Below, piece after piece: positions 53,454 to 63,420 of a DNA stretch of 64,000 nucleotides. Origin of the DNA: Boesenbergia rotunda (Eukaryota > Streptophyta > Magnoliopsida > Zingiberales > Zingiberaceae); NCBI GenBank assembly GCA_024364735.1, contig JAGFNQ010005664.1, positions 157,499 through 221,498 of the forward strand. Direction: 5' to 3'. The position numbers and the translations under genes are program-made. Positions within the stretch are counted from its first letter, which is position 1. Every line of letters starts with the position of its first letter. The notes below the pieces were generated by a model, which made no database searches, was not told where the DNA came from, and was given only the letters and a program-made list of their open reading frames with translations.

Positions 53454-54634
53454 TGTTGGATCGGGTTGGTCCGGCTAGAGGGGGGTGAATAGACGGCTAA
53501 TAAATATAACGTGGTTGAAACTCGTCTAAAAAAAATCTTGGTTGCAACTTGGTCGTTGCTTCCAAGATGATTAAAGCAAAAACTCTCCTTGTGGCGGAGA
53601 ACCCTTACAACTGAAGCACACTAGACTTTAGAGAGAATTACAATACAATTGAATGTGAATCTCTAAGCCTATTTATAGGTTGAGTGATATGATCTTGATC
53701 GTTGATACAAGATTGAGTTGCATCTTGATCGTAGATCTAAGATTATCTCAATCAGATTTTTTAAAGGATAAATTATTATCCTTTAATTGTTTATCATTAA
53801 TTCGAACTGTAGCCATGCACTTCCGTTTCAATCGACTAAGCTTCCGCTTCCGATTAAATCAACTGTAGCCATGCACTTCCGTTTGAATCGGCTTCCGTTT
53901 GAATCGGCTAAGCTTCCGCTTCCGATTAAATCAACTGTAGCCATGCACTTCCGTTTGAATCGGCTAAGCTTCCGCTTCCGATTAAATCAACTGTAGCCAT
54001 GCACTTCCGTTTGAATCCGATTGCCGATTAATTGCTGTCCTTGCCTCCACTTGTAAGAAGCACAAAAAAAAAAAGCTTTAATTAAAAGAAAGTCCAATTA
54101 AGAAATAAAACAAAATTAAAAAACGTTTACTTAAAAACTTTAAATTAAATTGAAACTTTAATTAAAGTTTTAATATAATTAAAACTTTATTATTTTAATA
54201 GCAAGTCAACTGTTGACTTGATAAAAGTCAACTTAGTTGACTTGATAAAAGTCAACTTAGTTGACTTGATAAAAGTCAACTTAGTTGACTTTTCGTCAAA
54301 CCGTCGATTGGGTGATTTCCGGCCAACCGGAGTTAGGTTCACCCGAACCCGACTCTGGCCTTTTGCCCCTCGAACGTGCTTCCGCCAGGCTTCTCGTCCC
54401 TCGGACGTCGCGCACGTCCTTCTTGGTCCACCGGCGTACTCTTCTGCAACTTCCGCGTCCCTCAGATTGCTCCGAGCCCGTCGGCTCACTCCCCCGCGCA
54501 ATCCTTCTCGTCCGCTGCGTCTTACACTCGACTTCCTCCGTACCTAAGTTCCTGCACACTTAGCAGAAGGATTAAAACCAACAGGACCTAACCTAACTTG
54601 GTTGATCACATCAAAACCAACCGGGGCACCAACA
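53454..54634 (-). repeat. Element D 5' LTR
   Basis: It is 1,181 bp long. It has the 59-bp tandem array (about 53805-54015) and, unlike its partner, three to four copies of a 24-bp unit with AGTCAACT-T-AGTTGACT palindromes at about 54205-54295. The leader motif is at 53584-53608. The TATA box CTATAAATAG (minus strand) is at about 53668-53678, so the palindromes lie in U3. Confidence 0.92.
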
Positions 54635-54639
54635 GGATC

Positions 54640-55780
54640 ATCCGCAATCTCAGGAGATAATTGGGCAGTGGCAGAAGAAGAAGTAAGTGGAGCAAATGTC
54701 TTAGGAACTAAAGTACCAGATTTCGTTGAGTTACTAGTAGGTAGTGGGTGAAAATTCCTCATTGTCGATATTGAAAGGATTAATGTAAAACAAATCTGAC
54801 TTTGTCATATTATGCAAACTAGCTGGAATAGAAAATGGAATATGCTCAAGAAACAAAACATAAGGAGAGACATACAATTTTTGACTAACGGGATCAAAGC
54901 AACGATATATTTTTTAACCAATACCATAACTCAAAAAGACACAGAGCAGATCGAGGGCCTAATTTATTACACTCGATATGTGGACAAAGAAAAAAGTAAT
55001 ACAACCAAAAACACACAAAAAGGAATAGACAAGAGTATGACCATAAAATTTTTCGAAAGGTAACAAGCCTGCATTGTGTCAAGTTGGAATTTTATTAATC
55101 ACATAAGCAACGGTAAGGATTGCTCCCCCCCCCCCCTAAAAGACACTAGGAACACTGACAGACAATAAAAATGAACGGATTATTTCCATTGAGCCACACC
55201 ATTTTGTTCAGGAGTATATGTACATGAGGTTTGATGAATAGTACCATCAGAAGCAAGTAAACGTAAGAAATCATTCGAAGTGTATTAACCCCTCCCCCCC
55301 CCCCCAAATCACAACGAAAGCACTTTATAAAAATTATGAGTTTTCACAAGAGCTCTAAAGTTATTGAAAATGGTCAGATAATCGGACCTATGTTTCAAAG
55401 ATAACTCCGAGAGTAACGAGTGAAATCATCAATAAATGAAACATATTACCTTAACCCTCCTTTTGTAGGAATAATATGAGAGGGTTCCCACACATTATAA
55501 TGAATAAAATTAAATAAAGCAAAGGAATGAAAAAGACTTTTATAAAAGGGTAACACAGAAAATTTAACCAGTTTATAACCACTACAATCAGAAATATCAA
55601 AACTTTTTAATGGTCCTAATACTCTTGTAGAAGCTAAAAACTACAAATGAGATTCTAAATCATGACCTAAACGAGAATGTCACAAATAAAAATCAAAAGA
55701 TGAATGACTCAAACGAAAAGATGATAAATCCACACTTGAAGCTATAAAATCTGGTACTTTGAGTTGATCCAAAACATAAA
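54640..55780 (-). pseudogene. Element G integrase and linker, decayed
   Basis: The minus strand shows broken copia integrase blocks: 'HSRLGH' (zinc domain), 'CSGYKLVKFSVLPF', 'NVWEPS' (where D-V-W-G-P-S is expected, so the first catalytic Asp is Asn), 'YVSFIDDFTRYS' and, near 55220, 'NKMVWLNG' for the usual EQNG region. Then comes the linker before RT ('CFDPVSQKLYVSPYVLFLEH', 'TKSDLFYINPFNID'). Stops and frame changes are many. Two long C-runs interrupt it at about 55122-55135 and 55289-55305. It ends at the GGATC site of element D. Confidence 0.75.
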
Positions 55781-55810
55781 GTCCCCCTTGCTGCCTGTCC
55801 CAATCAACCT

Positions 55811-56110
55811 CTAAGATCGCGTGTTCTGAATATAATAGTTGGATGAAGAAAAAGAGACTAGGTATCCAGATTCATATAATTGAGTAACAAAAATAAGATT
55901 TAAAGTAAGACTCAGAATATAATAAATATCAGTAAGAGATAAATCATACATAACAATAGAACCAACACCTACTAATGGCATAAGAGTACCATCAGTAGTC
56001 ACATTAGATATAAATGATCCGAGAGAAAAAGAAACAATAGATGATAAATTAGGTGACATATGATGAGAGGCACCAGGGTCTAAAACCCATAAGGTTGAAG
56101 ATATACCTAA
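55811..56110 (-). pseudogene. Element G aspartic protease region
   Basis: The frame contains 'WVLDPGASHHMSP' at 56053-56091, the copia protease active site in which the usual D-S-G is D-P-G. It continues with 'DGTLMPLVGVGSI', 'LTDIYYILSLTLNLIFVTQL' and 'FSSSNYYIQ', as in copia proteases. The frame is open from 56059 to 55811 and a stop follows. Confidence 0.82.
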
Positions 56111-56124
56111 AATACCAGATGATC

Positions 56125-56700
56125 ACAAACCTATATTGGAGAAAGTTGACATGACAGAGGGTTGTAAAGTAAAGAACTGTTGAAACTATTTAAGTATATA
56201 CTGATCAGGTTGTTGCTGCTAATGTTGTTACACTGATGATTTACCTTTATTCAACAATAATGGACATTGAAACTTTCAGTGTCCCTTGTTTTTACAATAA
56301 ACACAATGATCTCTAAAAATTTCAAAGTTGACATCACTTCGAAGTTTGTTCGGTCCACCCCAAATTCAAGAGTTAACTTTCATGTCAGATCTCAATGTAC
56401 ATATTCCAAAAGAACGCATCAAGATTTATGGTTCTAAACATTATATGCATGCATAGATCTGCATGCACGTGGTCACCATATGAAGAAACTTGTGAAGGGT
56501 AACCAGTATCACTCTTTTGGAGATTGTAAGAAACTTAAACAAACTTAAACAAGTTACCTTCTGAATCAACTCAAGATCTTGTAGCTCCTCCCCCACAAGA
56601 TTTGGATTTCCACAATTCTGACGATGAAACACAAATTCGATTTGCGAAAATTATGGATCGAATTAACAGTCCTTCAATCGAACTATCAAAATTATAAAAA
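56125..56700 (-). pseudogene. Element G gag remnant with zinc knuckle
   Basis: A CCHC knuckle is readable at 56264-56305 (C-V-Y-C ... G-H ... C), with a stop directly after the histidine. The upstream part between the PBS and the knuckle is only about 400 bp, much shorter than a full capsid gene, so most of gag is deleted. Only fragments resemble copia gag. Confidence 0.6.
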
Positions 56701-56714
56701 AGAAAAAAAAGAAG

Positions 56715-56726
56715 GCTCTGATACCA
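56715..56726 (-). other. Element G primer-binding site
   Basis: TGGTATCAGAGC on the minus strand, directly against the short LTR at 56727. Confidence 0.88.
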
Positions 56727-56921
56727 TGTAAACATTGAGAAAAAGAAAAAAGGAACAAAAGTAGCCATCATGATAAATCTCAAAAGTGTTTAAAAAAATA
56801 AAATACAAAGTCTTATATAGATGAGTTAAGAAACCCTAAATCCTAAATTGAAAAGAAAAAAGTCTAAAATACCCTAAAGACTATAAATAAAAAATTCTCA
56901 TAAAATAAATACAATCTAACA
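56727..56921 (-). repeat. Element G 5' LTR, 195 bp
   Basis: On the minus strand it runs TGTTAGATTGTATTT to CTCAATGTTTACA and has a TATA box (CTATATAAG) at about 56812-56820. The PBS follows at once. It is the only short LTR in the window. The partner LTR is lost. Confidence 0.85.
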
Positions 56922-56922
56922 A

Positions 56923-57330
56923 GCCACATGGAGTGAATCGTCGTCATTCGAGTCCGAGATAGAAGAATACGCTGGACTAACACTAATACTAAGAAGAAGA
57001 CGACGAAAGCACTTCGGAGGAGAGCGACGATGAAGGGGGAGCATCTAACTGTGAATCTGACATGATAAGTGAGGTACGATTCTTACCTTTTGATAAATTG
57101 CACGCTATTAATATGTTAAGTAGATCTTTATAAAAAATTAGAAAGAAATACATTGAAGTAAAGCAAAATAAATCTTAATTAGAAAATAAATTAGAAGAGT
57201 TTTATAATATTAAAATTGAAAATGCAAAATTAAAATATAAAATAGAAATGCTAGAAAAGATCATACATGTTCAAATTTCCTACAAGCTCCAAAAAAAAAA
57301 AATTAATTAGTATGGAGGACTTAATTAGTA
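56923..57330 (+). pseudogene. Element F gag tail
   Basis: Right beside the G LTR the plus strand reads 'ATWSESSSFESE', equal to the 'ALKATWDESSSE' stretch after the zinc knuckle in B, C and D gag. An acidic part follows after a frame change ('SCESDMISEV'-like). A coiled coil comes next, and its reading frame has several stops. The N-terminal half with the capsid domain is not in the window. Confidence 0.75.
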
Positions 57331-58656
57331 TGATAGAAATCATAGGGTCGATTGCACAAATCTTAAAAAATGATATTCCTAGAAAATTCTTAATAAATTT
57401 AGTAAGTAAAAATTTGTATTGAGTTTCAAAAATATGTTTAGTCAATTAAATGGTCTCAATTCGCATGCTAAATTTTAATTATTTTTTTGAAAAATTATTT
57501 GCATGTTTGATTTATTTTGGAAAAATTATTTTTCAAAAACTATCTGATTTTATTTTATTTTAAATTTTTCTGTGATAGACAAAAATGTTATTTTTTAGCA
57601 GAAATGTTTTCAAAAATTTTTGACTGTTATGTTATTTTTTATCAAAAAACCAAATTTTAAAATTAAATTTTTTTGGAGACTAATTTTAAAACCCCTGATT
57701 TTTTAAGCAAATGATCATTATATTTTGAATGTTTATAAAAACTAGAAAATTATTTTCCCATAGAAATCTATTTTTAGGAATTTATTTTCAAAAATAAGTA
57801 TTTCTGTTAAAAAAATAATTATTTTAAAAAAAGAAAAGAAAAATAGTTTTCTCATGATTTTTTTTATAGTCAGTTTATTTTGATTAAAATTGACAGACAA
57901 AATTCAACATTTTTCAAAAGTTAGTTAGTTAAACGGTAAATTGCCATTAAATCCCCAATAGCCCTTTGAAGTTTGTAATCACTCCCCACACAAGTTTTTC
58001 TTTGTTTTTACTCCCTGATACATTTGAGTATAAAAGGGGGAAATTTGAGTATATATCAGTGAAAACTGAGTATAAAAGGGTGAAACTTGAGTATAAAAGA
58101 GTGAAAATTGAGTACAGGATTATTGATGTGATGGATGCAAACTGTCATACTCAGTTTTCTAACTTTTATACTCAATTTTCTTCAAATAATACTCATCAAA
58201 CATCACATCAGGGACTGCATGCAAAAAAATATTTGTGTAGGGATTGCATGCAAAGTTGACTTAGTAAGTGGGGAGTTTAGGAAAATTTACCCAAAGTTAA
58301 ATATAATTTTCAAATTTATTTTGGTAAATCTGGATTTTAATTCTTAAAAATTAGTCTATTTGAAAAATAAATTTGTTTGAAGAATATACCGACTTGCATG
58401 TTGTATGTACAAACCTTGAAAAATTTTCAACTTTTTTCTGTACCTTTTCATTTTTCTTACTCTATTTTTTTATGTTATCAAAGGGGAAGTTATGATGAGG
58501 GTTAAGTTAAAGGGGAGATTGCAATATTATTACTTGTATTAAATTGTAAATTTTAAAAGTTTTAACTTGATGTTATAAATATTTTTTTTAAATCAATTGT
58601 ATTGTTAGTTGATCCTAACCTTAATTCGGATTGATGCACATCAAAAAGGGACAAAT
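57331..58656 (+). other. Element F 3' non-coding region and PPT
   Basis: The region is AT-rich with many 'aaaattatttt' runs and contains one MITE (57934-58292). A purine-rich AAAAAGGGACAAAT ends at 58656, a weakened PPT. No gene is seen. Confidence 0.7.
57934..58292. mobile_element. Mutator-like MITE
   Basis: A 359-bp piece has imperfect inverted ends: CGGTAAATTGCCATTAAATC on the left and the complement of GGGTAAATTTTCCTAAACTC on the right. It is flanked by similar 9-bp sequences, TTAGTTAAA (57925-57933) and AAAGTTAAA (58293-58301), 7 of 9 matching. Inside are four GAGTATAAAAG-type units (58024-58115) and an inverted counterpart at about 58150-58185. It encodes nothing. Confidence 0.65.
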
Positions 58657-58761
58657 TGTAAGTACCCCGAATTAGTTTTGATGTGGTCAATAAAATTAAG
58701 TGTGCTCCTGGTTTTTTGATGTCTTGTGTTTGACTGTGCGGGGACTTAGGAACACAAGAAG

Positions 58762-59770
58762 TGTTAGATCGTGACAAGCAAGCTAGAGGAGGGTGAATAG
58801 CGTCTTTCGATTTTCTACCTATCACGTTAGTAAGCGCAAGCAGAAATACTAATAACAATAACAAAGAATGCTAACGCAAACTTATTTACGTGGTTTGGAG
58901 ATGACGCTCCTACTCCACGGCAGTCCGTAAGGTGGACGATCCCTTGATCTTTCGGTGGATCACTCCCCGGATGCCCTCCGGCTAGCTCATGTAGCTCCTT
59001 GTGGGTGGAGAAACCTCGCCACAAATCCGGGCACACTTCTGAGCACCAAAGACTACTAATGAGCACTAACCAAACTCATTTCGTCAGAAGTTCTCAGCCA
59101 AACCTGAGCCCCTTTAAATAGGTCTCAAGGCTGAAACGTCTGCTACCAGTCGACTGCCCCAAGGCCAATCAACTGCCCCCACTGAAATTCGACTGTTGCA
59201 AGCCCAACATTCAAATTCCCATCCACTATCAGTCGACTGCCCCCATAGCAGTCAACTGATGTTACTGTGAAGTTTACCAGTCGACTGCCAAAACCTCAGT
59301 CGACTACCCACCTAGGTTTTCCTTCCTGAGTATAATTCCCTCAGCACTCGACCCTTAGGATTTCCCCGAGTACATTCCCTCAGCACTCGTACCCTCATGA
59401 CTCAGCTGACTCCTCACCAGCAGCCTCGACTGTTGCCTTCGCGCCCTCTTCATCTTTGGCTCCCGTCCCTCAGATGCGCACGCAAGCCCTCGACTTGCCT
59501 CCATGTCATCCTTCACGCATGCCTCGAAGTCTGCGCCCCTCGGCTCATTGTCCCTGCTATCCATGGTCTCTCGGGTGCACACACAAGCCCACGGCTTGCC
59601 TCCATGCCACCCTTCATCATACCTAAAGCCGTCCAACTAAGTCAAATATGTGTAACCTGCAAACCTGCACACTCACATACACATATTAGAACACAAAGGT
59701 AAACTTAACTTAAACTCTTTGCCCAAACATCAAAACACATGGTCACACCGGACCATAGGTTGACTCAACA
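58762..59770 (-). repeat. Element E 3' LTR
   Basis: It contains several perfect CAGTCGACTG palindromes at about 59148-59300, upstream (on the minus strand) of a TATA-like CCTATTTAAAGG at 59111-59122. The leader motif (GTGGCGAGGTTTCTCCACC with AAGGAG) is at 58995-59022 on the minus strand. The PPT AAAAAGGGGAGATTG (minus strand) follows at 59771-59785. Confidence 0.92.
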
Positions 59771-60821
59771 ATCTCCCCTTTTTGATGTTTGACAATATAT
59801 TTAAGTTAGGGAAAACAAATAGCAAAACATAATGCTAACAATCATTTGAACTTACGTTGCCAAGGCTCCACCTTGGACTTACACCGCCAATGCATATGCA
59901 ATGCAACCATGCATGAATCCTATCCCAAGGCATCCCTACACCTAACCTCCCCAAGTTAGGAATTTTCATCAAAACGGGCTTTTTTAAAACCTTCCCAAGG
60001 CTCCTCCTACATTGGACTTACAAAGGTTTTTTAAGAACCTCTTCAAGGTTCCCCTTACGCCACGAATGAAGCAACCATGCTCCCCCTTTACCTAAGCTCC
60101 CCCTAAACCTAGGGTTTATCTCAAAGGCGTGTTTGGTTTCCCAAATTAAACCCAACACTTCTCCCCCTTTGTCATACATCAAAAAACTCCAACAATTTCC
60201 CCCTTATTGGACCCTTTAACCCCTAAATGATCATAAACACGGTGTACTAACCTCCCATAAGGTTCCACACTTGTTTTACATCATAAAGACACTTTCCAAC
60301 TGCTGAAACCCAATTCAGCCCATATCAGTCGACTGCCCCCAGGGGCAGTCGACTGGCACTCTGAAAAACCAGTTTTCAACATTTTTGACCCACTTTCAGA
60401 AATGCACCAAAAATTTCACAAATCTCCAAAATTTTCTAAATTTTGTGGAGAGGTTTGTGGTACCCATACCTACTTGAGAAAAATACACTCAAAAATGTAT
60501 CTATCATCATTCCCAAGATTGACACAAAACCCAAAACTACCTAAATAGTTCAATTAAACATTGACCTAAAGTCCTAGTTTCGGTTTCCCCTTGATGTATT
60601 TGCCCATACCAACCCACAATGCATCCCTATCATTGATTTATATGTCATTTACACATCAAAAACCCATTTTCATGCAATATGACCCCAATGTCATATTTTC
60701 ATGCATGAAACTCAAAACCATCGTGTCAAAACCCAAGAATTGAGACTAAAATTCGTCTCCAATTCTTTGGCACACTCCATAGTCCATCTAGACCTCTAGG
60801 AGAACACCTCCCGAGATCCAT
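59771..60821 (-). other. Element E 3' interior, non-coding
   Basis: Short 'tccccctt' and 'cttccccaagg'-like repeats fill the plus strand, and one CAGTCGACTG palindrome pair lies at about 60325-60355. No coding region is seen. Confidence 0.7.
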
Positions 60822-62360
60822 TCACCATATATCCCAAAGGCTCTTAGAGCTTCCCCTTGATCTCTTAGCCCTAGCCACCTCCCTAGGTGACTCAACAACC
60901 ACTAGGCCACACCGGTGTACCTCCGGTGACTTTTGGCCTACAAACTTAACTTTCTTAATCTTAGACACTTTGTCCTTGGTTAAGTCCTTCTTTTTCCTTT
61001 TAAATGACACCCCCTTGCCATTTTTGGACTTCCCCTCCTTGCTATACTCATATGATACCCTAGCATATTTCGTCCCATTGGCATTGGAGCTCTTAGATCG
61101 GTATCCCAACCCCGATCTATCATTGTTGGGTTTTAGACCACCCAACATCATATCTAAACCCTTAGATCCAACCACGAATCTTTCTAGGGTTTTCTCCAAT
61201 TTATCAAGTCTTGCCCTCAAAGCTTGATTTTCCCTTTCTTAGGCTTTTAACCCTAGAATCCACGTGTCCACCTTGGACATTCCTAGACCTACCCACCATT
61301 CTAGGCATATATCTCCCCTTCTTGAGATTTTTGCCTTGATCCTTAGGTCCAAAGGTCTTGGATTTATCATGATGCATGACCTTTCTAGGGTTTTATTCTA
61401 CCTTGTTAACCCTATTCCTATCATTATACTTAAATCCAAGATTATTCTTAACAAGCATATAAGAATTTGAAATTGGATTTAATTTTAAACAAGGAATTAC
61501 CTTTCTTTTTACCTTTGAAGCTCCTCCTTGACTTGAGCTCCTTTGCTTTTCTTCTTTCTCCCATCTTCTCAAATGCTCCAATTTCTTAAGCTCTTCTTTT
61601 CTTGGACATTTGGTGTGATAATGCCTGAGCTCTCCACATGTGAAGCATCTAATGTGCTTCTTATCCTCTTTGCTCCATCCCTACCACTCATGTTAGTTTT
61701 CAAACTATTTGAATTGAGTTTAGGGTTTGCCTCATTTTTCTTACCCAATGGACACTTGTCCTTATAGTGTCCTTTTTCATTGCACCCAAAGCAAATGATG
61801 TAATCTTTTGCCTTTGCTTTGATAGAGGTGGAAGCTTTTTCTTGCTCCGGTATTGAGGACGGTCTTTCCTCCCCCTCAATCCTTGAAGTGGAGACTTCTT
61901 CTATCTCTTCCTCACTTGAAGATGTAGATAATTCAATTCTCTCCTCCTCTTCGGATGTTAAGCTTGACTCAACTTCCAATTAGGCCTTTTCCTTGGACTC
62001 TTCTTCTTCTTGTCCTTGTGTCGAATTTTCATGTAGAGCTATTATCTTCCTCCATAGCTCATATGTGTTCTTGTACTCTCCTACATTTGACACAATATAC
62101 GAAGATAATAAATTCAATACAATTCTAGTTACCTCCTTATCCGCCTCAGCTTCTTCTGTTTGACTCTTGGTCCAATACCGAGGTCGGAGGTGTTTCCCCT
62201 TCTTGTCCGTTGGAGCTTCAAATGGAACATCTAATGTCGTCCAATGATCCCAATCCATTTGGAACCATGTCTCCAACCGCTTTCTCCAATAATTGAAATC
62301 ATCTCGATCGTATGGAGGTGGAATCCTAGTATCCCATCCAAGTGGACCTTCCGATTCCAT
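60822..62360 (-). pseudogene. Element E gag with two zinc knuckles
   Basis: ATG at 62360 opens with 'GPLGWDTRIPPPYDRDDFNYW' and the start of a SIRE-like capsid ('LETWFQMDWDHW', 'YWTKSQTEEAEADKEV', 'NTYELWRKIIALHEN'). A stop at about 61980 follows 'EEEESKEKA', and the second half of the capsid seems deleted. Next come a serine/glutamate-rich stretch and the knuckle CFGCNEKGHYKDKC (61752-61793). After a frame change a second knuckle, CFTCGELRHYHTKC, lies at 61606-61647. A lysine-rich region and a tail ('GSKGLDMMLGGLKPNNDRSG') end at 60822. Two knuckles distinguish it from B, C and D gag, which show one. Confidence 0.88.
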
Positions 62361-62415
62361 CTTCCTCTAGCACTTTTTGCTCTCCCGACGGTTAGTCCGT
62401 AGATGAGCGCACCAA

Positions 62416-62427
62416 GCTCTGGTACCA
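62416..62427 (-). other. Element E primer-binding site
   Basis: TGGTACCAGAGC on the minus strand, one base different from the usual TGGTATCAGAGC, two bases from the LTR at 62430. Confidence 0.88.
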
Positions 62428-62429
62428 CT

Positions 62430-63420
62430 TGTTAGATCGTGACAAGCAAGCTAGAGGGGGGTGAATAGAGTCTTTCGATTTTCTACCTATCACGTTAGCA
62501 AGCGCAAACGGAAATACTAATAACAATAACAAACAATGCTAACCGCAAACCTATTTACGTGGTTCGGAGATGACGCTCCTACTCCATGGCAGTCCGTAAG
62601 GTGGACGATCCCTTGATCCTTCGGTGGATCACTCCCCGAATGCCCTCCGGCTAGCTCGTGTAGCTCCTTGTGGGTGGAGAAACCTAGCCACAAACCCGGA
62701 CACACTTCTGAGCACCAAAGACTACTAATGAGCTCTAACCAAGCTCATTTCGTCAGAAGTTCTCAGCCAAACTCAAGCCCCTTTAAATAGGTCTCAAGGC
62801 TGAAACTCCCACTACCAGTCGACTGCCCCCATTGAAATTCGACCGTTGTAAGCCCAACGTTCGAATTCCCATCCACTATCAGTCGACTACCCCCATAGCA
62901 GTCGACTGATGTTACTGTGAGGTTTACCAGTCGACTACCAAAACCCCAGTCTACTGCCCACCTACGTTTTCCTTCCTGAGTACAATTCCCTCATCACTCG
63001 ACCCCTAGGATTTCCCCGAGTACATTCCCTCAGCACTCATACCCTCATGACTCAGCTGACTCCTCACCAGCAGCCTCGACTGTTGCCTTCGCGCCTTCTT
63101 TATCTTTGGCACCCGTCCCTCAGATGCGCACGCAAGCCCTTGGCTTGCCTCCATGCCATCTTTCACGCATTGCGCTCGAAGTCCGCGCCCCTCGGCTCAT
63201 CATCCCTTGCTATCCATGGTCCCTCGGGTGCACATACAAGCCCACGGTTTGCCTCCATGCCACCCTTCACCGTACCTGAAGCGTCAGCTAAGTCAATATG
63301 TGTAACCTGCAAACCTGCACACTCACATACACATATTAGAACACAAGGGTAAACCTAACTTAAACTCTTTTCCCAAACATCAAAACACATGGTCACTCCG
63401 GACCATAGATTGACCCAACA
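62430..63420 (-). repeat. Element E 5' LTR
   Basis: It is 991 bp long and matches 58762-59770 apart from point changes and a missing palindrome-bearing segment near 62825. The leader motif is at 62664-62691. CAGTCGACTG palindromes lie at about 62815-62930. Confidence 0.92.

Larger units (their letters stand above)
42008..54634 (-). mobile_element. Element D: SIRE-like gag-only element, split by C
   Basis: The left end is TATTGGATCGGG (first G changed to A) and the right end GGGGCACCAACA, with duplications GGATC at 42003-42007 and 54635-54639. Without element C it is about 4.2 kb. It contains LTRs, a PBS, gag and a short 3' part with PPT, and no pol. TATA boxes lie at about 42228-42240 and 53668-53680. 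Confidence 0.93.
10647..56921 (-). mobile_element. Element G: Ty1/copia, split into three pieces
   Basis: G is a copia element on the minus strand. Its surviving order, right to left, is 5' LTR (56727-56921), PBS, gag, protease, integrase (to 54640), then the start of RT (42002-41397) and the end of RT plus the start of RNase H (11272-10647). The gaps hold element D (TSD GGATC) and the Athila element (TSD GTAAT), and the coding order resumes correctly across each. The rest of RNase H and the 3' LTR are missing at the junction with element A. The short 195 bp LTR differs from all other LTRs in the window. Confidence 0.85.
58762..63420 (-). mobile_element. Element E: compact gag-only element
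   Basis: The ends are TGTTAGATCGTGAC and TTGACCCAACA, with duplications AGAAG at 58757-58761 and 63421-63425. It is 4,659 bp long, with LTRs of 1,009 and 991 bp and an interior of 2,659 bp that holds only gag. The PBS and PPT are in place. It is a complete non-autonomous unit of the SIRE-like gag-only kind. Confidence 0.94.

Noticed and set aside
57966..58347. Small frames in the MITE region of element F
   Set aside because: They come from the GAGTATAAAAG repeats and are not a gene.
59355..59702. About 100-codon frames in element E LTRs (also 63047-63352)
   Set aside because: They are LTR sequence and the peptides diverge between copies by frameshifts.
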